A stretch of 64,000 bases of DNA from Hymenobacter rigui (GTDB lineage Bacteria > Bacteroidota > Bacteroidia > Cytophagales > Hymenobacteraceae). This document shows positions 34,401-41,323 of this stretch, in pieces. The translations under genes and the position numbers were made by a program. Location of the stretch: NCBI RefSeq assembly GCF_003944715.1, contig NZ_RWIT01000012.1, forward strand, positions 62,001 to 126,000, written 5' to 3'. Each line of letters starts with the position of its first letter. Positions within the stretch are counted from its first letter, which is position 1. The notes below the pieces were generated by a model. That model was not told the origin of the DNA, ran no database searches, and saw only the letters and a list, made by a program, of their open reading frames with translations.

Positions 34401-34509
34401 GCACACGGTGGTCTGGAATTCCGATGACGGCAAGAACCGTCCCGTGCCAGCAGGCGTGTATCGGGCCGAGCTGGCCGGCCAGCAGCAGCGGCTGGTCGTA
34501 TTGAGGTGA
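31438..34509 (+). CDS. Exported glycoside hydrolase family 31 with C-terminal FlgD/T9SS-like domain
   Basis: The 1023-residue enzyme has a signal peptide (MPFSFRRTRFLLSLALLPAL, cleaved near ALAQQ). The GH31 barrel contains ALGLIQSRFGYRSDTEML, LVLDLYWFGG, the nucleophile Asp in GWWSDLGEPENHP (near residue 466) and the acid/base region MHSDAGGFAGN (near 563). An insertion of about 55 residues (about 655-710, from DLPNSQWGDIP to SRQQFDQLARD) interrupts the usual barrel end. The last 80 residues resemble FlgD Ig-like or T9SS domains (LRIFDSRGQLIRTLP, then PAGVYRAEL). It should act outside the cytoplasm on alpha-glycosides. The gene ends inside hairpin F6. Confidence 0.92.
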   Translation: MPFSFRRTRFLLSLALLPALAGPALAQQEHGRPTQDPFQRPTPPEARPVFIGSYKSHQYQNGILTLVSTEGGTLRVRPWAAGVLRIEYFPAGTPVRDIPSISVVQPADAWAPPGLHREGPEAGSPKAIHASWRQRQAAGDITETATTLRWPVSSAGTIVVQKKPLRVSYQQHDETLVQDAGGVFQRLTTETSGPGGTGVSLRLQPNEHLYGTGSRALPLDRRGRRLTLYNEAHYGYQSGEPTLNVSLPTVLSSRGYMLLFDHHAAATLDLGATDPNTLIYSGEDLLNLGYFIITGRSNAEILARYTRLTGRQPLPPRWALGLIQSRFGYRSDTEMLQVAGRMHRAGFPLDALVLDLYWFGGTTRQGDLGWDYANFRQPQRMIRRLDSVGVKTILISEPYVMRTSRHDGLVRAMGLVGMQANGKPYTVESFWAGPATILDMQRPETQDWLWSFYKQRKEEGVAGWWSDLGEPENHPLDMRHYKGSTRQVHNALGLTWAGIFQEKYTQEYRNERVFNLARSGWAGMQRNSVFPWSGDVSRSWSGLQAQVPIMLSMSLGGVGYMHSDAGGFAGNTVDAELYTRWLQMASFSPILRPHGAGTPPEPYWWPEPYRSIVREATHLRYRLLPYLYTLAWENTQTGAPLVRPMNFGLEAADIDLPNSQWGDIPVSVSGSTSHAEAAAVPIKPPLAPANEFAAEKHLQQQTWLTSRQQFDQLARDFPNLNDQYLLGPNLLVAPVLQPGQRRRNVVLPAGNWVDFYTNETLAGGRTVGRPAPLSRLPLLVRAGAFLPLTPYVSTTAAYSTDTLLVRYYADPAVASSHFTLYDDDGKSALVAKNGQYQLLTFSGSTSGSQTDIRVELKGRPFEGVPVWRRIELQLPRVATSPTAVLLDGETMPATEYRYDARSQTLYVPLLLESQHVRLTVKGLRLNTTPAADTALETLTLEAPGAPAFNSRTELRYTLHQAGAAGPLRIFDSRGQLIRTLPTATEAGPHTVVWNSDDGKNRPVPAGVYRAELAGQQQRLVVLR

Positions 34510-34550
34510 ATGGCTGAACGGGTGGATTGTCGTATGCCAGCCATTTCACC
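34505..34550. repeat. Iterated-word hairpin F6 at a convergent junction
   Basis: GGTGAATGGCTG (34505-34516) pairs with CAGCCATTTCACC (34538-34550) apart from one bulged base, and the loop and right flank keep repeating ATGGGTG-like words. The left arm contains the GH31 stop codon. It lies between convergent GH31 and YceI genes. Confidence 0.6.
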
Positions 34551-34569
34551 CATTCGCCCATTCTATAAC

Positions 34570-35127
34570 TCACCTTTTCCCTGCCACAATAGCAAACGTC
34601 AGCTTGAACTCGTTGCGGATGGCGTAGCTGCCCAGGTTCTGAAAGAAGCTGCTGGAGTTGTAGTTGATGCCGAACCGGGTTCGGTCGAGGACAGCAGCGC
34701 CGGTGACGCGAAGTTGCCCATTGGGCTCCGTGGCTACGGTGAGCGGAAACTGAATTGACCGGGTGACGCCGCGCAACGTGAGCTGGCCGGTGGCCGTACT
34801 GCCCTGCACCTCCTGCAACACAAACACCGCCGTCGGGAAGCGGGCCACGTCAAAGAAATCGGAGCCACGCAGGTGCTCGGCCAGCTGGGCCTGCTCCTGC
34901 TCGATGGTACGCATATCGAACTCAAACCGCCCCGCCCGCAAAGTGCGGCCATCGTAGGTGAACGTGCCCGACCGTAGCTGCACGGTGCCCGAGGGCGCGT
35001 AGCCGCCCACCTCGGCGTAGCCCGTCCAGGTAACGCGGCAGGTGGCGGGGTTGATTTGGTACGTATCGGTGGCGGGCCGGGCGGCGGCCAACAGCAACAC
35101 AAGCAAGAGGGCAAGCAACGTTTTCAT
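34570..35127 (-). CDS. YceI-family periplasmic protein
   Basis: The 185-residue protein has a Leu/Ala-rich signal peptide (MKTLLALLLVLLLAAARPA). The YceI lipocalin-like barrel follows: YQINPATCRVTWTGYAEVGG, the turn FEFDMRTIEQEQ, GSDFFDVARFPTAVF, GQLTLRGVTRSIQFPLTV and DRTRFGINYNS. YceI proteins bind polyisoprenoid or similar amphiphilic molecules in the periplasm. It is 45 bases downstream of the gene at 35173 on the same strand, so they probably share a transcript. The start at 35127 was taken because it begins the signal peptide. Confidence 0.93.
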   Translation of the reverse strand: MKTLLALLLVLLLAAARPATDTYQINPATCRVTWTGYAEVGGYAPSGTVQLRSGTFTYDGRTLRAGRFEFDMRTIEQEQAQLAEHLRGSDFFDVARFPTAVFVLQEVQGSTATGQLTLRGVTRSIQFPLTVATEPNGQLRVTGAAVLDRTRFGINYNSSSFFQNLGSYAIRNEFKLTFAIVAGKR

Positions 35128-35172
35128 GATGATACGGGATAGTGGGTGAACGATGCGGCGGCGCGGCACCGC

Positions 35173-35694
35173 TTAGCGCACGGTGGCTTCGGTTTCGAGC
35201 AGGCCCAGGCCTTTGTAGAGGCGGCCGGCGGCGTCGCGGGCCAGGATGTACCAGAGCGCGTCGCCGCCGTAGAGCTGGCGGGCGTTGTCGGCGTAGCGGT
35301 AGTTTTTGGCGAAGCTGTAGGTAACGCCAGGCTGCAGCCGGCCGCCGGGGCAGCGAAACAGCTCGGCAAACTCGGCGGGCGTTTCCACCATGTTTTGCTT
35401 CCAGCCGGTGGCATCGTACCAGATGAAGCTCCCGCACTCCACCACCTCCATCGGCCCCACTTCGGAGCGCAGGAAGGTGCTGTGTTTCCAAAGAAAAGCG
35501 CCGGGCTTGTCGGGGTTGGGCTCAGGGTAGTTGGGATTGGGCGTATGCCAGAGCGTGAGGCCCACCGGCACCTCGCGCAGCTTATCGGGCAGCACGCGGC
35601 GGGGGTTACTCCAGGCGGTGGCGGGGATATTCTGGGCCCGCAGCGGCGCGGCAGTAGCGGCGGTCAGCACCAGCAAAAGCAGACAGGTTTTCAT
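35173..35694 (-). CDS. Secreted protein of unknown function, co-transcribed with YceI gene
   Basis: The 173-residue product starts MKTCLLLLVLTAATAAPLRA, a signal peptide with likely cleavage before QNIPA. The mature part contains FLWKHSTFLRSEVGPMEVVE, a YDATGWKQN segment and LYKGLGLLETEATVR. Two Cys remain (VECGSF, FRCPGG). It looks like a small beta-rich periplasmic protein. A long in-frame extension upstream would run through repeat B2 and was rejected. The pairing with YceI suggests a shared envelope role, which is inferred only. Confidence 0.7.
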   Translation of the reverse strand: MKTCLLLLVLTAATAAPLRAQNIPATAWSNPRRVLPDKLREVPVGLTLWHTPNPNYPEPNPDKPGAFLWKHSTFLRSEVGPMEVVECGSFIWYDATGWKQNMVETPAEFAELFRCPGGRLQPGVTYSFAKNYRYADNARQLYGGDALWYILARDAAGRLYKGLGLLETEATVR

Positions 35695-35721
35695 GGGCAT
35701 TGGGGGAAAGATTGAACGACC

Positions 35722-35749
35722 CAAAGGTGGCCGCCCAAACGCCCCCAAA
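35722..35749 (-). promoter_or_regulatory. Possible promoter of the 35173-35694 / YceI pair
   Basis: The minus strand reads TTTG (35749-35746), 16 bases, CACCTTTG (35729-35722), close to the Bacteroidota promoter form but with short spacing. The leader to the ATG would be about 20-25 bases. Confidence 0.35.
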
Positions 35750-35772
35750 CGCCCCATTTCCGCCCGTGGAAC

Positions 35773-35799
35773 GCCCCACATCATGATGTGGGGCTTTTT
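35773..35799 (+). terminator. Perfect palindrome with T-run
   Basis: The 22-bp palindrome (35773-35794, GCCCCACATCA and its complement) followed by TTTTTT has the form of a + strand terminator, yet no + gene lies upstream. It sits between the promoter of a - gene and repeat B2 and may block stray transcription. Confidence 0.5.
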
Positions 35800-35807
35800 T
35801 GCGTGCG

Positions 35808-35966
35808 CGTCATTGCGAGCGGAGCGAAGCAATCCGTCCTTTTCAATTCTCCAAGCGCTGAAATAAAGAAAGCCCCTGACTTCCGTGCTAGTACCAAGGG
35901 CTTTTGAATAGGTCAAGGATAGATGCTTTGTAAAGGAAGGATTGCTTCGCTCCGCTCGCAATGACG
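35808..35966. repeat. Inverted-repeat element B2
   Basis: Arms 35808-35835 and 35939-35966 are a perfect 28-nt inverted pair containing GCGAGCGGAGCGAAGCAATC. The centre keeps an AAAGCCCCTGAC / AAGGGCTTT hairpin and the TCAAGGA word seen in B1, so B1 and B2 are one family of about 160 bp. Confidence 0.88.
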
Positions 35967-35968
35967 GC

Positions 35969-36003
35969 CACTCACTCACTCACTCACTCACTCACTCACT
36001 CAC
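35969..36003. repeat. CACT tetranucleotide tract
   Basis: Almost nine tandem copies of CACT directly follow element B2 and end 20 bases before the stop of the AraC-type gene on the minus strand. Such tracts slip in replication. Confidence 0.9.
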
Positions 36004-36022
36004 CATTTCACAACTTCACCTT

Positions 36023-37204
36023 TCACCCCTGCCACTCCCGGGGGGCGACGCCGGTGAACTGTTTGAAGATGCGGTTGAAGGTGGTTTTGGAGTTGAAGCC
36101 GCTTTCGAGGGCAATGCCCAGCAGCGTGAGGCGCTGGGCGTCGGGGGTGGCGAGGCGGCGCTGCACTTCGGCCACGCGGTAGCCGTTCACCACATCGTTG
36201 AAGCTGCGGCCGAAGCCCTGGTTGACGGTAAAGGAAATCAGCCGGGGGGCGAGGCCGGTGTAGGCCGCCAGCTCGGCCAGCGTGAGCGTGGGGTTGCGGT
36301 ACAGCTCCTCGTCTTCCAGGGCCCGGCGGATGCGCTCCAGCACGGCCGCATTCACGGCCGGCGCGGTGGGTGGCGGGGTTTCGGCGGGCAGGGCCGTGGT
36401 AGGCGGCAAGGTATCGGCGGAGCCAACGGGAACGAAGCCGGATTCAATGGCAGGCGGCGGAAGCAGTTCGGCTTCGGGCTCGAACTGCACGGCCCGCATA
36501 TCCGCCTGGCGCAGGCCCACCACCCCAATCAGGAACAGCACCCCGCCCAGCAGCTCGGTGGAATAGTCATACTCGTAATACAGTCCAAAAAATTCCCGCA
36601 GCACCACTTCCAGCAGCCACTGCACGCTCACCATCGCCACGGCCAGCAGCAGTACCCGCAGCCAGCGCAGCCGCAGCTCCGACACCTCCGAGAAGTTGTC
36701 GGGCAGCCACCGCTCGTAGCGGCGCAGCACCCGCAGGCTCAGCAGCAAATACACTGTGAGCGAAACCCAGGTGCCGATGAACTCCAGCCGGTAGGTGACG
36801 GGCCGGTGCACGTGCTCCCAGAACCAGAGCCGCGTAGCGTAGGGCTGCAGCCGCAGCCCCAGATACAGCGCCGCCTGCAGCACCACCGGCCCGAAATGCA
36901 GCAGTTGCTCCCGCCGCAGCCGGAACCGGTGGTTAGTGAGGCTGCGCACGTAGAAATACAGCAGCGGCCCGAACGCAAACGAGTAGTAGATGGGCGCGAA
37001 ATACCAGTTGGCATTTTGCCCGTAGACGTTGGCAACCCGGAAAAACCCGTCGAGGAGCCACAGGGCAATGCTGAGCATCAGCAGGGCCAGAAACCGGTTG
37101 GGCCGGCGGTTGGCCGGGGCCACCCACAGCAGACCGGCGGCCAGCAGAGCCTGCGCCACCACGGCCCACAACACCAGCACCAACGGGGTAAACGGGATTT
37201 GCAT
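36023..37204 (-). CDS. Membrane-anchored AraC-family transcription regulator
   Basis: The 393-residue protein combines about seven N-terminal transmembrane helices (residues 5-250, for example FTPLVLVLWAVVAQALLAAG and LLGGVLFLIGVVGL), a Pro-rich linker (about 265-300) and a C-terminal AraC HTH pair. The latter contains LTLAELAAYTGLAPRLISFT, NVNQGFGR-type spacing and LTLLGIALESGFNSKTTFNR. Such membrane AraC regulators are common in Bacteroidota and probably sense an envelope signal. It is divergent from the gene at 37269, with start codons 64 bases apart and the + promoter overlapping its own start, so it may control its neighbour. Confidence 0.9.
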   Translation of the reverse strand: MQIPFTPLVLVLWAVVAQALLAAGLLWVAPANRRPNRFLALLMLSIALWLLDGFFRVANVYGQNANWYFAPIYYSFAFGPLLYFYVRSLTNHRFRLRREQLLHFGPVVLQAALYLGLRLQPYATRLWFWEHVHRPVTYRLEFIGTWVSLTVYLLLSLRVLRRYERWLPDNFSEVSELRLRWLRVLLLAVAMVSVQWLLEVVLREFFGLYYEYDYSTELLGGVLFLIGVVGLRQADMRAVQFEPEAELLPPPAIESGFVPVGSADTLPPTTALPAETPPPTAPAVNAAVLERIRRALEDEELYRNPTLTLAELAAYTGLAPRLISFTVNQGFGRSFNDVVNGYRVAEVQRRLATPDAQRLTLLGIALESGFNSKTTFNRIFKQFTGVAPREWQG

Positions 37205-37227
37205 AGCGGCAGCCGGCGGTATCTTTG
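37198..37227 (+). promoter_or_regulatory. Strong Bacteroidota-type promoter
   Basis: TTTG (37198-37201), 18 bases, TATCTTTG (37220-37227) matches the TTTG / TAnnTTTG consensus fully. It lies about 40 bases before the + gene at 37269 and covers the start codon of the divergent AraC-type gene. Confidence 0.7.
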
Positions 37228-37268
37228 GCCGGGACCGGCAAAGTAGCCGTTTCTTTTCGAGTGTGTGC

Positions 37269-37730
37269 ATGAAGGCGAAACTCCGCGAATGGGCGCGCCG
37301 CTACCTGCCGGCCGAGGCGCTGTCGGTGCTGGCTACGCTGGCCGGGGCGGCCACGGCCTGGCACCTGGCCCCGGGCCGCGAGGTGGCCGCCGCCCTGGCC
37401 GGCACCTGGGCCGGCAACGTGGCCTACTTCGGATGGCTACTGCTGCAGGATGTGGTGCAGACGCGCCGGCAGCTGCGCGCCGCCGGCCAGCCCTACACCC
37501 GCCGCACGCTGGCGCGAAACCTGCGGGCCCTGGTAGTGGAATTCGGCCCCGCCGAGGTGCTCGACAGCCTGCTCATCCGGCCCACGCTGATGGTGTGGCT
37601 GCCCCGCTGGCTCGGCAGCCGCAACACCGGCATCCTGCTGGCCAAGCTACTGGCCGACGTGACCTTCTACGTACCGGCCATTATCAGCTACGAGCTCAGC
37701 AAGAAGCGCCTGCGTAACTTCGGGGAGTAA
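37269..37730 (+). CDS. Small integral membrane protein, unknown function
   Basis: The 153-residue protein has two N-terminal hydrophobic segments (LSVLATLAGAATAWHLA, and AALAGTWAGNVAYFGWLLLQ) and one or two near the C-terminus (LIRPTLMVWLPRWLG, LADVTFYVPAIISYEL). A basic loop (RTLARNLRALVVEF) separates them, and the end is strongly basic (SKKRLRNFGE). No family is recognised. It has its own strong promoter facing away from the membrane AraC regulator, and repeat A1 begins two bases after its stop. Confidence 0.7.
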   Translation: MKAKLREWARRYLPAEALSVLATLAGAATAWHLAPGREVAAALAGTWAGNVAYFGWLLLQDVVQTRRQLRAAGQPYTRRTLARNLRALVVEFGPAEVLDSLLIRPTLMVWLPRWLGSRNTGILLAKLLADVTFYVPAIISYELSKKRLRNFGE

Positions 37731-37731
37731 T

Positions 37732-37848
37732 CCACCGGTCCGACGGCGCAGCCGTCCGACCGGTTGCCGCCTGGAGTCGTTGTTACGTCGTCATACGGTT
37801 GTCAGCACGCAGCCAACCGCTCGGACGGCTGCGCCGTCGGACCGGTGG
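37732..37848 (-). repeat. REPIN-like element A1
   Basis: Two 34-nt arms (37732-37765, 37815-37848) are inverted with one mismatch. Each arm core is itself a near-palindrome (GGTCCGACGGC, 3 bases, GCCGTCCGACC). The internal word GTCAGCACGCAGCCAA next to the right arm shows this copy is reversed relative to A2-A4. Confidence 0.88.
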
Positions 37849-37902
37849 TGTGGGTTTGCGGCGTATTTTCGGGGCGGATTTCTGTTTCGCAATTCCCCCC
37901 AC

Positions 37903-38769
37903 ATGGCCCAGCCGCAGCTACCCGTTTACACGTTGGAGTCGTTTCCGCAGGGACGGGGGCGGCGGCCGTGGTACCTGGAGCGGCTGGCCCAGCACGTGGC
38001 CAACTTCCCGGGCGTGAGCCAGCCCCACGCCCACGATTTTTACCTGCTGCTCTACGTCACGCATGGCCACGGCACCCACACCATCGACTTGGTTACCTAC
38101 GACCTGCGGCCGGGCAGCGTGTTTTTCATGACGCCCGGCCAGGTGCATCACTGGCAGCTCTCGGCCGATGCCCAGGGCTACGTGGTGCTCTTCGAGGCCG
38201 AGTTTTACCTACTACGCTACCCCGGCAGCCGCTTGTTCGAGTATCCCTTCTTCCAGCACGCCCACGCCCCGGTGCTACAACTGCCCGCCTCCGACAATGA
38301 GCTGGCCCCGCTGCTGGAGCGCATGTGGCAGGAACACACCACGCCCGCCCCGCAGCAGGACGAGGTATTCCGAGCCTACCTGCTGCTGGCCCTGGAGCTG
38401 GCCGCACGGCATTACCCCACCCCCGCTGCCCCACCCGCCGCCGACGAGCCCCGCCACGCCCAGCAGGTGCTGCGCGAGTTCGGCAGCCTGCTGAACCAGC
38501 ACTTCCGCCAGGAGCGCGCCGTGCAACAGTACGCCGACTGGCTGCACCTCTCCCCCAACCATCTCAACGCCCTCTGCAAGCGCCATCTGGGCAAAACGGC
38601 CAGCGCCCTCATTCAGGAGCGGGTGCTGCTGGAAGTGCGCCGCCTGCTGCGCCACACTGATGCCACCATTGCCCAAATAGCCGACCAGCTGGGCTTCGAG
38701 GATGCCTCCTATTTCGGCCGCTACGTGCGCACCCACACCGGCCAGACCCCGGCGGAGATGAGGAGTTAG
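37903..38769 (+). CDS. AraC-family regulator with cupin-type sensor domain
   Basis: The 288-residue cytoplasmic protein has an N-terminal AraC-type cupin (QPHAHDFYLLLYVTHGHGTH, LRPGSVFFMTPGQVHHWQLS, about 38-95). A C-terminal AraC HTH pair follows (VQQYADWLHLSPNHLNALCK, IAQIADQLGFEDASYFGRY, about 205-285). It probably binds a small ligand and regulates transport or catabolic genes. The final residues MRS and the stop codon are encoded by a tandem heptamer repeat, so the C-terminus may have been trimmed or replaced. Element A1 lies upstream. The target genes are unknown. Confidence 0.9.
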   Translation: MAQPQLPVYTLESFPQGRGRRPWYLERLAQHVANFPGVSQPHAHDFYLLLYVTHGHGTHTIDLVTYDLRPGSVFFMTPGQVHHWQLSADAQGYVVLFEAEFYLLRYPGSRLFEYPFFQHAHAPVLQLPASDNELAPLLERMWQEHTTPAPQQDEVFRAYLLLALELAARHYPTPAAPPAADEPRHAQQVLREFGSLLNQHFRQERAVQQYADWLHLSPNHLNALCKRHLGKTASALIQERVLLEVRRLLRHTDATIAQIADQLGFEDASYFGRYVRTHTGQTPAEMRS

Positions 38770-38788
38770 GAGTTAGGAGTTAGGAGTT
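38761..38788 (+). repeat. Four tandem AGGAGTT heptamers
   Basis: Four exact copies of AGGAGTT run from the last two codons of the AraC-type gene into the intergenic region; the first two units supply its TAG stop. It resembles one arm of an iterated-word hairpin (class F) without its partner arm. Confidence 0.85.
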
Positions 38789-38792
38789 GGTA

Positions 38793-38887
38793 CGTCATTC
38801 CGAGCAGCGCGAGGAATCTCGCGTGCTGATGTTGCCGTGGTAATTTCAACGAGGCGGTAGAGATGCTTCGACAAGCTCAGCATGACG
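38793..38887. repeat. Element E, composite relative of family C
   Basis: It starts CGTCATTCCGAGCAGCGCGA and ends with a minus-strand form CGTCATGCTGAGCTTGTCGA. The ends are inverted at CGTCAT and the inner part AATCTCGCGTGCTGATGTT is shared with family C. The arms differ, suggesting two element types joined. Confidence 0.6.
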
Positions 38888-38963
38888 CGCAGCAGGTACT
38901 ACTACCGTGTTTTGAACACACCAGGCCGGTACTATAGAAGTTTCGCGAACGGGGTACCTAGGA

Positions 38964-39049
38964 TGTAGAGACGCGACACTTCGCGTTTCCTCGTTCGCGC
39001 CACCCGAACAAAATCGTTCAACGATGAGACGCGAAGTGTCGCGTTTATA
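38964..39049. repeat. Inverted-repeat element D1
   Basis: The left core (GAGACGCGA, CACT, TCGCGTTTC) and right core (GAGACGCGA, AGTG, TCGCGTTTA) each form a 9-bp hairpin with a 4-nt loop and small defects; the copies are inverted. The element is more degenerate than D2. The tract 38770-39166 otherwise holds elements E and the DUF983 promoter and no gene. Confidence 0.75.
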
Positions 39050-39113
39050 CCGCGCAGACCGCTTGCGAAACGGCTATATCGGCGGTGCGTTGATTTGTAC
39101 CAGACAATCCCGC

Positions 39114-39153
39114 AAATGCCCCTTACTGCCCGGTTGAGGGCATTTTACCTTTG
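39114..39153 (+). promoter_or_regulatory. DUF983 gene promoter with overlapping inverted repeat
   Basis: A TACCTTTG -7 box (39146-39153) lies 13 bases before the ATG. Directly upstream, AAATGCCC (39114-39121) and GGGCATTT (39138-39145) form an inverted pair spaced by 16 bases, placed over the -33 region, so a repressor could bind here. Confidence 0.45.
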
Positions 39154-39166
39154 TCATGAAGCTCTA

Positions 39167-39583
39167 ATGGCTTCCCCAAACTCCATGGCAACTTCCGAAT
39201 CCACCGCCCTGGCCCTGTTGCAGCAGCGCTGCCCCCGGTGCCACCAAGGCAACCTGTTCACCACTTCCGCCCTGCACCTCACGCGCTTCACCGAAATGCC
39301 CGAGGATTGCCCCGTGTGCGGGCAGCATTACGAGCCCGAACCCGGCTTTTTCTGGGGCGCCATGTACATCAGCTACGCCTTTTCTACGGGCATCATGCTC
39401 ATCACGGGCCTGCTGGTGTACCACCTGCTCCACGACCCGGCCGTGTGGGTGTACGTGACCAGCGTGGCCGTAGCAGCGGTGCTGCTCACGCCCCTGAGCC
39501 TGCGCTACTCCCGCACCGTGCTGTTGTACCTGTTCAGCGGAATCGACTACAAACCCCAAACCCAGCCCGGTCCGACGGCGTAG
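39167..39583 (+). CDS. DUF983 family membrane protein
   Basis: The 138-residue protein matches DUF983: a zinc-ribbon-like start (QQRCPRCHQGNLFTTSALHL, then DCPVCGQHYEPEPGFFWGA) with two CxxC pairs, then two transmembrane helices (ISYAFSTGIMLITGLLVYHL, VWVYVTSVAVAAVLLTPLSL) and a final RYSRTVLLYLF segment. The family is common in Bacteroidota and of unknown role, though a metal site is likely. The last five residues (PGPTA) and the stop codon come from repeat A2. The start at 39167 fits the short leader after the promoter; a second ATG 18 bases later is possible. Confidence 0.88.
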   Translation: MASPNSMATSESTALALLQQRCPRCHQGNLFTTSALHLTRFTEMPEDCPVCGQHYEPEPGFFWGAMYISYAFSTGIMLITGLLVYHLLHDPAVWVYVTSVAVAAVLLTPLSLRYSRTVLLYLFSGIDYKPQTQPGPTA

Positions 39584-39687
39584 CCGTCCGACCGGTTGGC
39601 TTCGTGCTGACGCCCACCCGGCACCGTCGCAACGGCGCGGCAGTTCGCAACAACAACCGGTCGGACGGCTACGCCGTCGGACCGGGC
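39565..39687 (+). repeat. REPIN-like element A2
   Basis: The 34-nt arms 39565-39598 and 39654-39687 are a perfect inverted pair. The left arm contains the stop codon of the DUF983 gene and is followed by TTGGCTTCGTGCTGAC, the internal word of family A. Confidence 0.92.
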
Positions 39688-39752
39688 GAGAAACCCTGGG
39701 GCCCAGGTGGCGGTATGCAGGGCGGCGCATCGTTGCGCCGCTCCTGCTTGGC

Positions 39753-41093
39753 ATGACTGATTCTGCTCCCCTTTTTCTGACTCCTGACGGCCCCGTGCGG
39801 GGCCATTCCCACGCCGGCCTGGTGCGCGCCAGCGGCATCCGCTACGCCTGCGCCGCCCGGTTTCAGCCCCCCGTAGATGAGCCCGCCCACGCCGAGGTGT
39901 ACGAGGCCACGGCCCCCGGCCCGGTGTGCCCCCAGGTGCCCGACCCCGCGTTGCAGGAAGCCCTGGGCCCCGCCCTGGCCGGCCGCACCTTCGACGAAGA
40001 CTGCCTGCGCCTGACCGTAACGGCCCCGCCTGATTATCATGCCGGCCCACCGCGGGCGGTGCTGGTCTGGATTCACGGGGGCTCCTACGTGAGCGGGGCC
40101 GGCGACCTGGCCTTCTACGATCCGGCCCCGTTGGTACGCGAGCAGGGCCTGGTGGTGGTGGCCGTGAGCTACCGGCTGGGCATGCTCGGGTTTCTGGGCC
40201 ACCAGCACGCCCCCGCCAACCTGGGCCTGCTCGATTTGCTGGCCGCCCTGCGCTGGGTGCAACGAAACATTGCCGCCTTCGGGGGTGATGCCAGCCGGGT
40301 AACGCTGCTAGGTCACTCCTCGGGCGGCGACGCGGCGGCCCACCTCATGCTGGCCGACGGGGCCGCGGGCCTGTTCCGGCGCGTAATTCTGCACAGCGCT
40401 CCGCTGGGCCTGGCTTCCGGCCGCGCCCGCATGGGCCGGGCCATGGCCGCCGCTGTGCACCCTCTCCCGCCCGATACGCCCCTGGAAACGGTACTGGCCG
40501 CCCAGCCCCGGGCCGAGCGGGCCGCCCGGTGGTCGGGCCTGCGGGCCGGCATGCCGTTCGGGATTCAGTACGGGGCCGCCCCGCTGCCGCCCGAAACGGC
40601 CGCCCCGGCCGCCTGGCAGGCCGCCGCCTGGCACTTCGACGTGCTGATTGGGGCCACGGCCGATGAGCTGCGGTTCTTTGCCGTTATTGCTCCGCCGCTG
40701 CGCCGGCTGCTCGCGCTGCCGCGGCCGGTGCCGGCGCTGCTGCAGGCGCTTATTACGGGCGGCTCGCGGCGCATTTACGTGGGACCGGCCGCGGCCTTTG
40801 CCCGCCGCCACGCCCGGGCCGGGGGCCGGGCCTACCTGTTCCGGGTGCCCTACCACCCGCCCGGCAGCGAGTTTGGCGGGGCCCACACTATTGATTTGCC
40901 GCTGCTGTTCGGCTCGGCCGAAGCCTGGGCACCGGTGCCCCTGCTGGGCGAGGCTGCCTGGCCCGAGGTGGAGGCCGCCGGCCGCCCCGTGCGCCAGTTC
41001 TGGGCCGATTTTGCCCGCACCGGCCAGCTCCCGCCCCACATTCACCTGCCCGGCGTGCTGGATGTGGAGCAGGTGCGAGGAAACGCCCGCTGA
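39753..41093 (+). CDS. Type B carboxylesterase family protein
   Basis: The 446-residue protein is a carboxylesterase. The oxyanion hole is in AVLVWIHGGSYVSGAGD, the nucleophile in VTLLGHSSGGDAAAHLML (GxSxG, near residue 189), the acid in IGATADELRFF and the His in GGAHTIDLPLLFGSAE. The chain is shorter than typical type B esterases (about 500-550), has no signal peptide and lacks most of the usual N-terminal disulfide region, so it probably acts in the cytoplasm on small esters. It lies between repeats A2 and C1. Substrate is unknown. Confidence 0.9.
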   Translation: MTDSAPLFLTPDGPVRGHSHAGLVRASGIRYACAARFQPPVDEPAHAEVYEATAPGPVCPQVPDPALQEALGPALAGRTFDEDCLRLTVTAPPDYHAGPPRAVLVWIHGGSYVSGAGDLAFYDPAPLVREQGLVVVAVSYRLGMLGFLGHQHAPANLGLLDLLAALRWVQRNIAAFGGDASRVTLLGHSSGGDAAAHLMLADGAAGLFRRVILHSAPLGLASGRARMGRAMAAAVHPLPPDTPLETVLAAQPRAERAARWSGLRAGMPFGIQYGAAPLPPETAAPAAWQAAAWHFDVLIGATADELRFFAVIAPPLRRLLALPRPVPALLQALITGGSRRIYVGPAAAFARRHARAGGRAYLFRVPYHPPGSEFGGAHTIDLPLLFGSAEAWAPVPLLGEAAWPEVEAAGRPVRQFWADFARTGQLPPHIHLPGVLDVEQVRGNAR

Positions 41094-41131
41094 CGGGCAG
41101 GATTTGGAAAATGAGTCAGGAGAATTGAAAA

Positions 41132-41238
41132 AGACCGTCATGCAGAGGCGCAGCCGAAGCATCTCGCGTGCCGACGTTGTAACCGTAACCAGACATCAGC
41201 ACGCGAGATGCTTCGGCTGCGCCTCTGCATGACGGTCT
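41132..41238. repeat. Inverted-repeat element C1
   Basis: Perfect 40-nt inverted arms (41132-41171 and 41199-41238) contain GCAGAGGCGCAGCCGAAGCA and enclose 27 bases. It is the intact reference copy of family C and fills much of the 230-base gap between two + genes. Confidence 0.92.
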
Positions 41239-41323
41239 GATTTCCCGGGTCTTTTGCCGCTCTCTCCTCTCCCGCAGGAACCTCCGCCGCTGCTCGTCGT
41301 TCAACCGCAGGAAACACCCTGTT

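Noticed and set aside
35173..35979. Longer form of the 173-residue secreted protein starting at 35979
   Set aside because: The extension would be translated from repeat B2 and its flanks and would bury the clear signal peptide at 35694.
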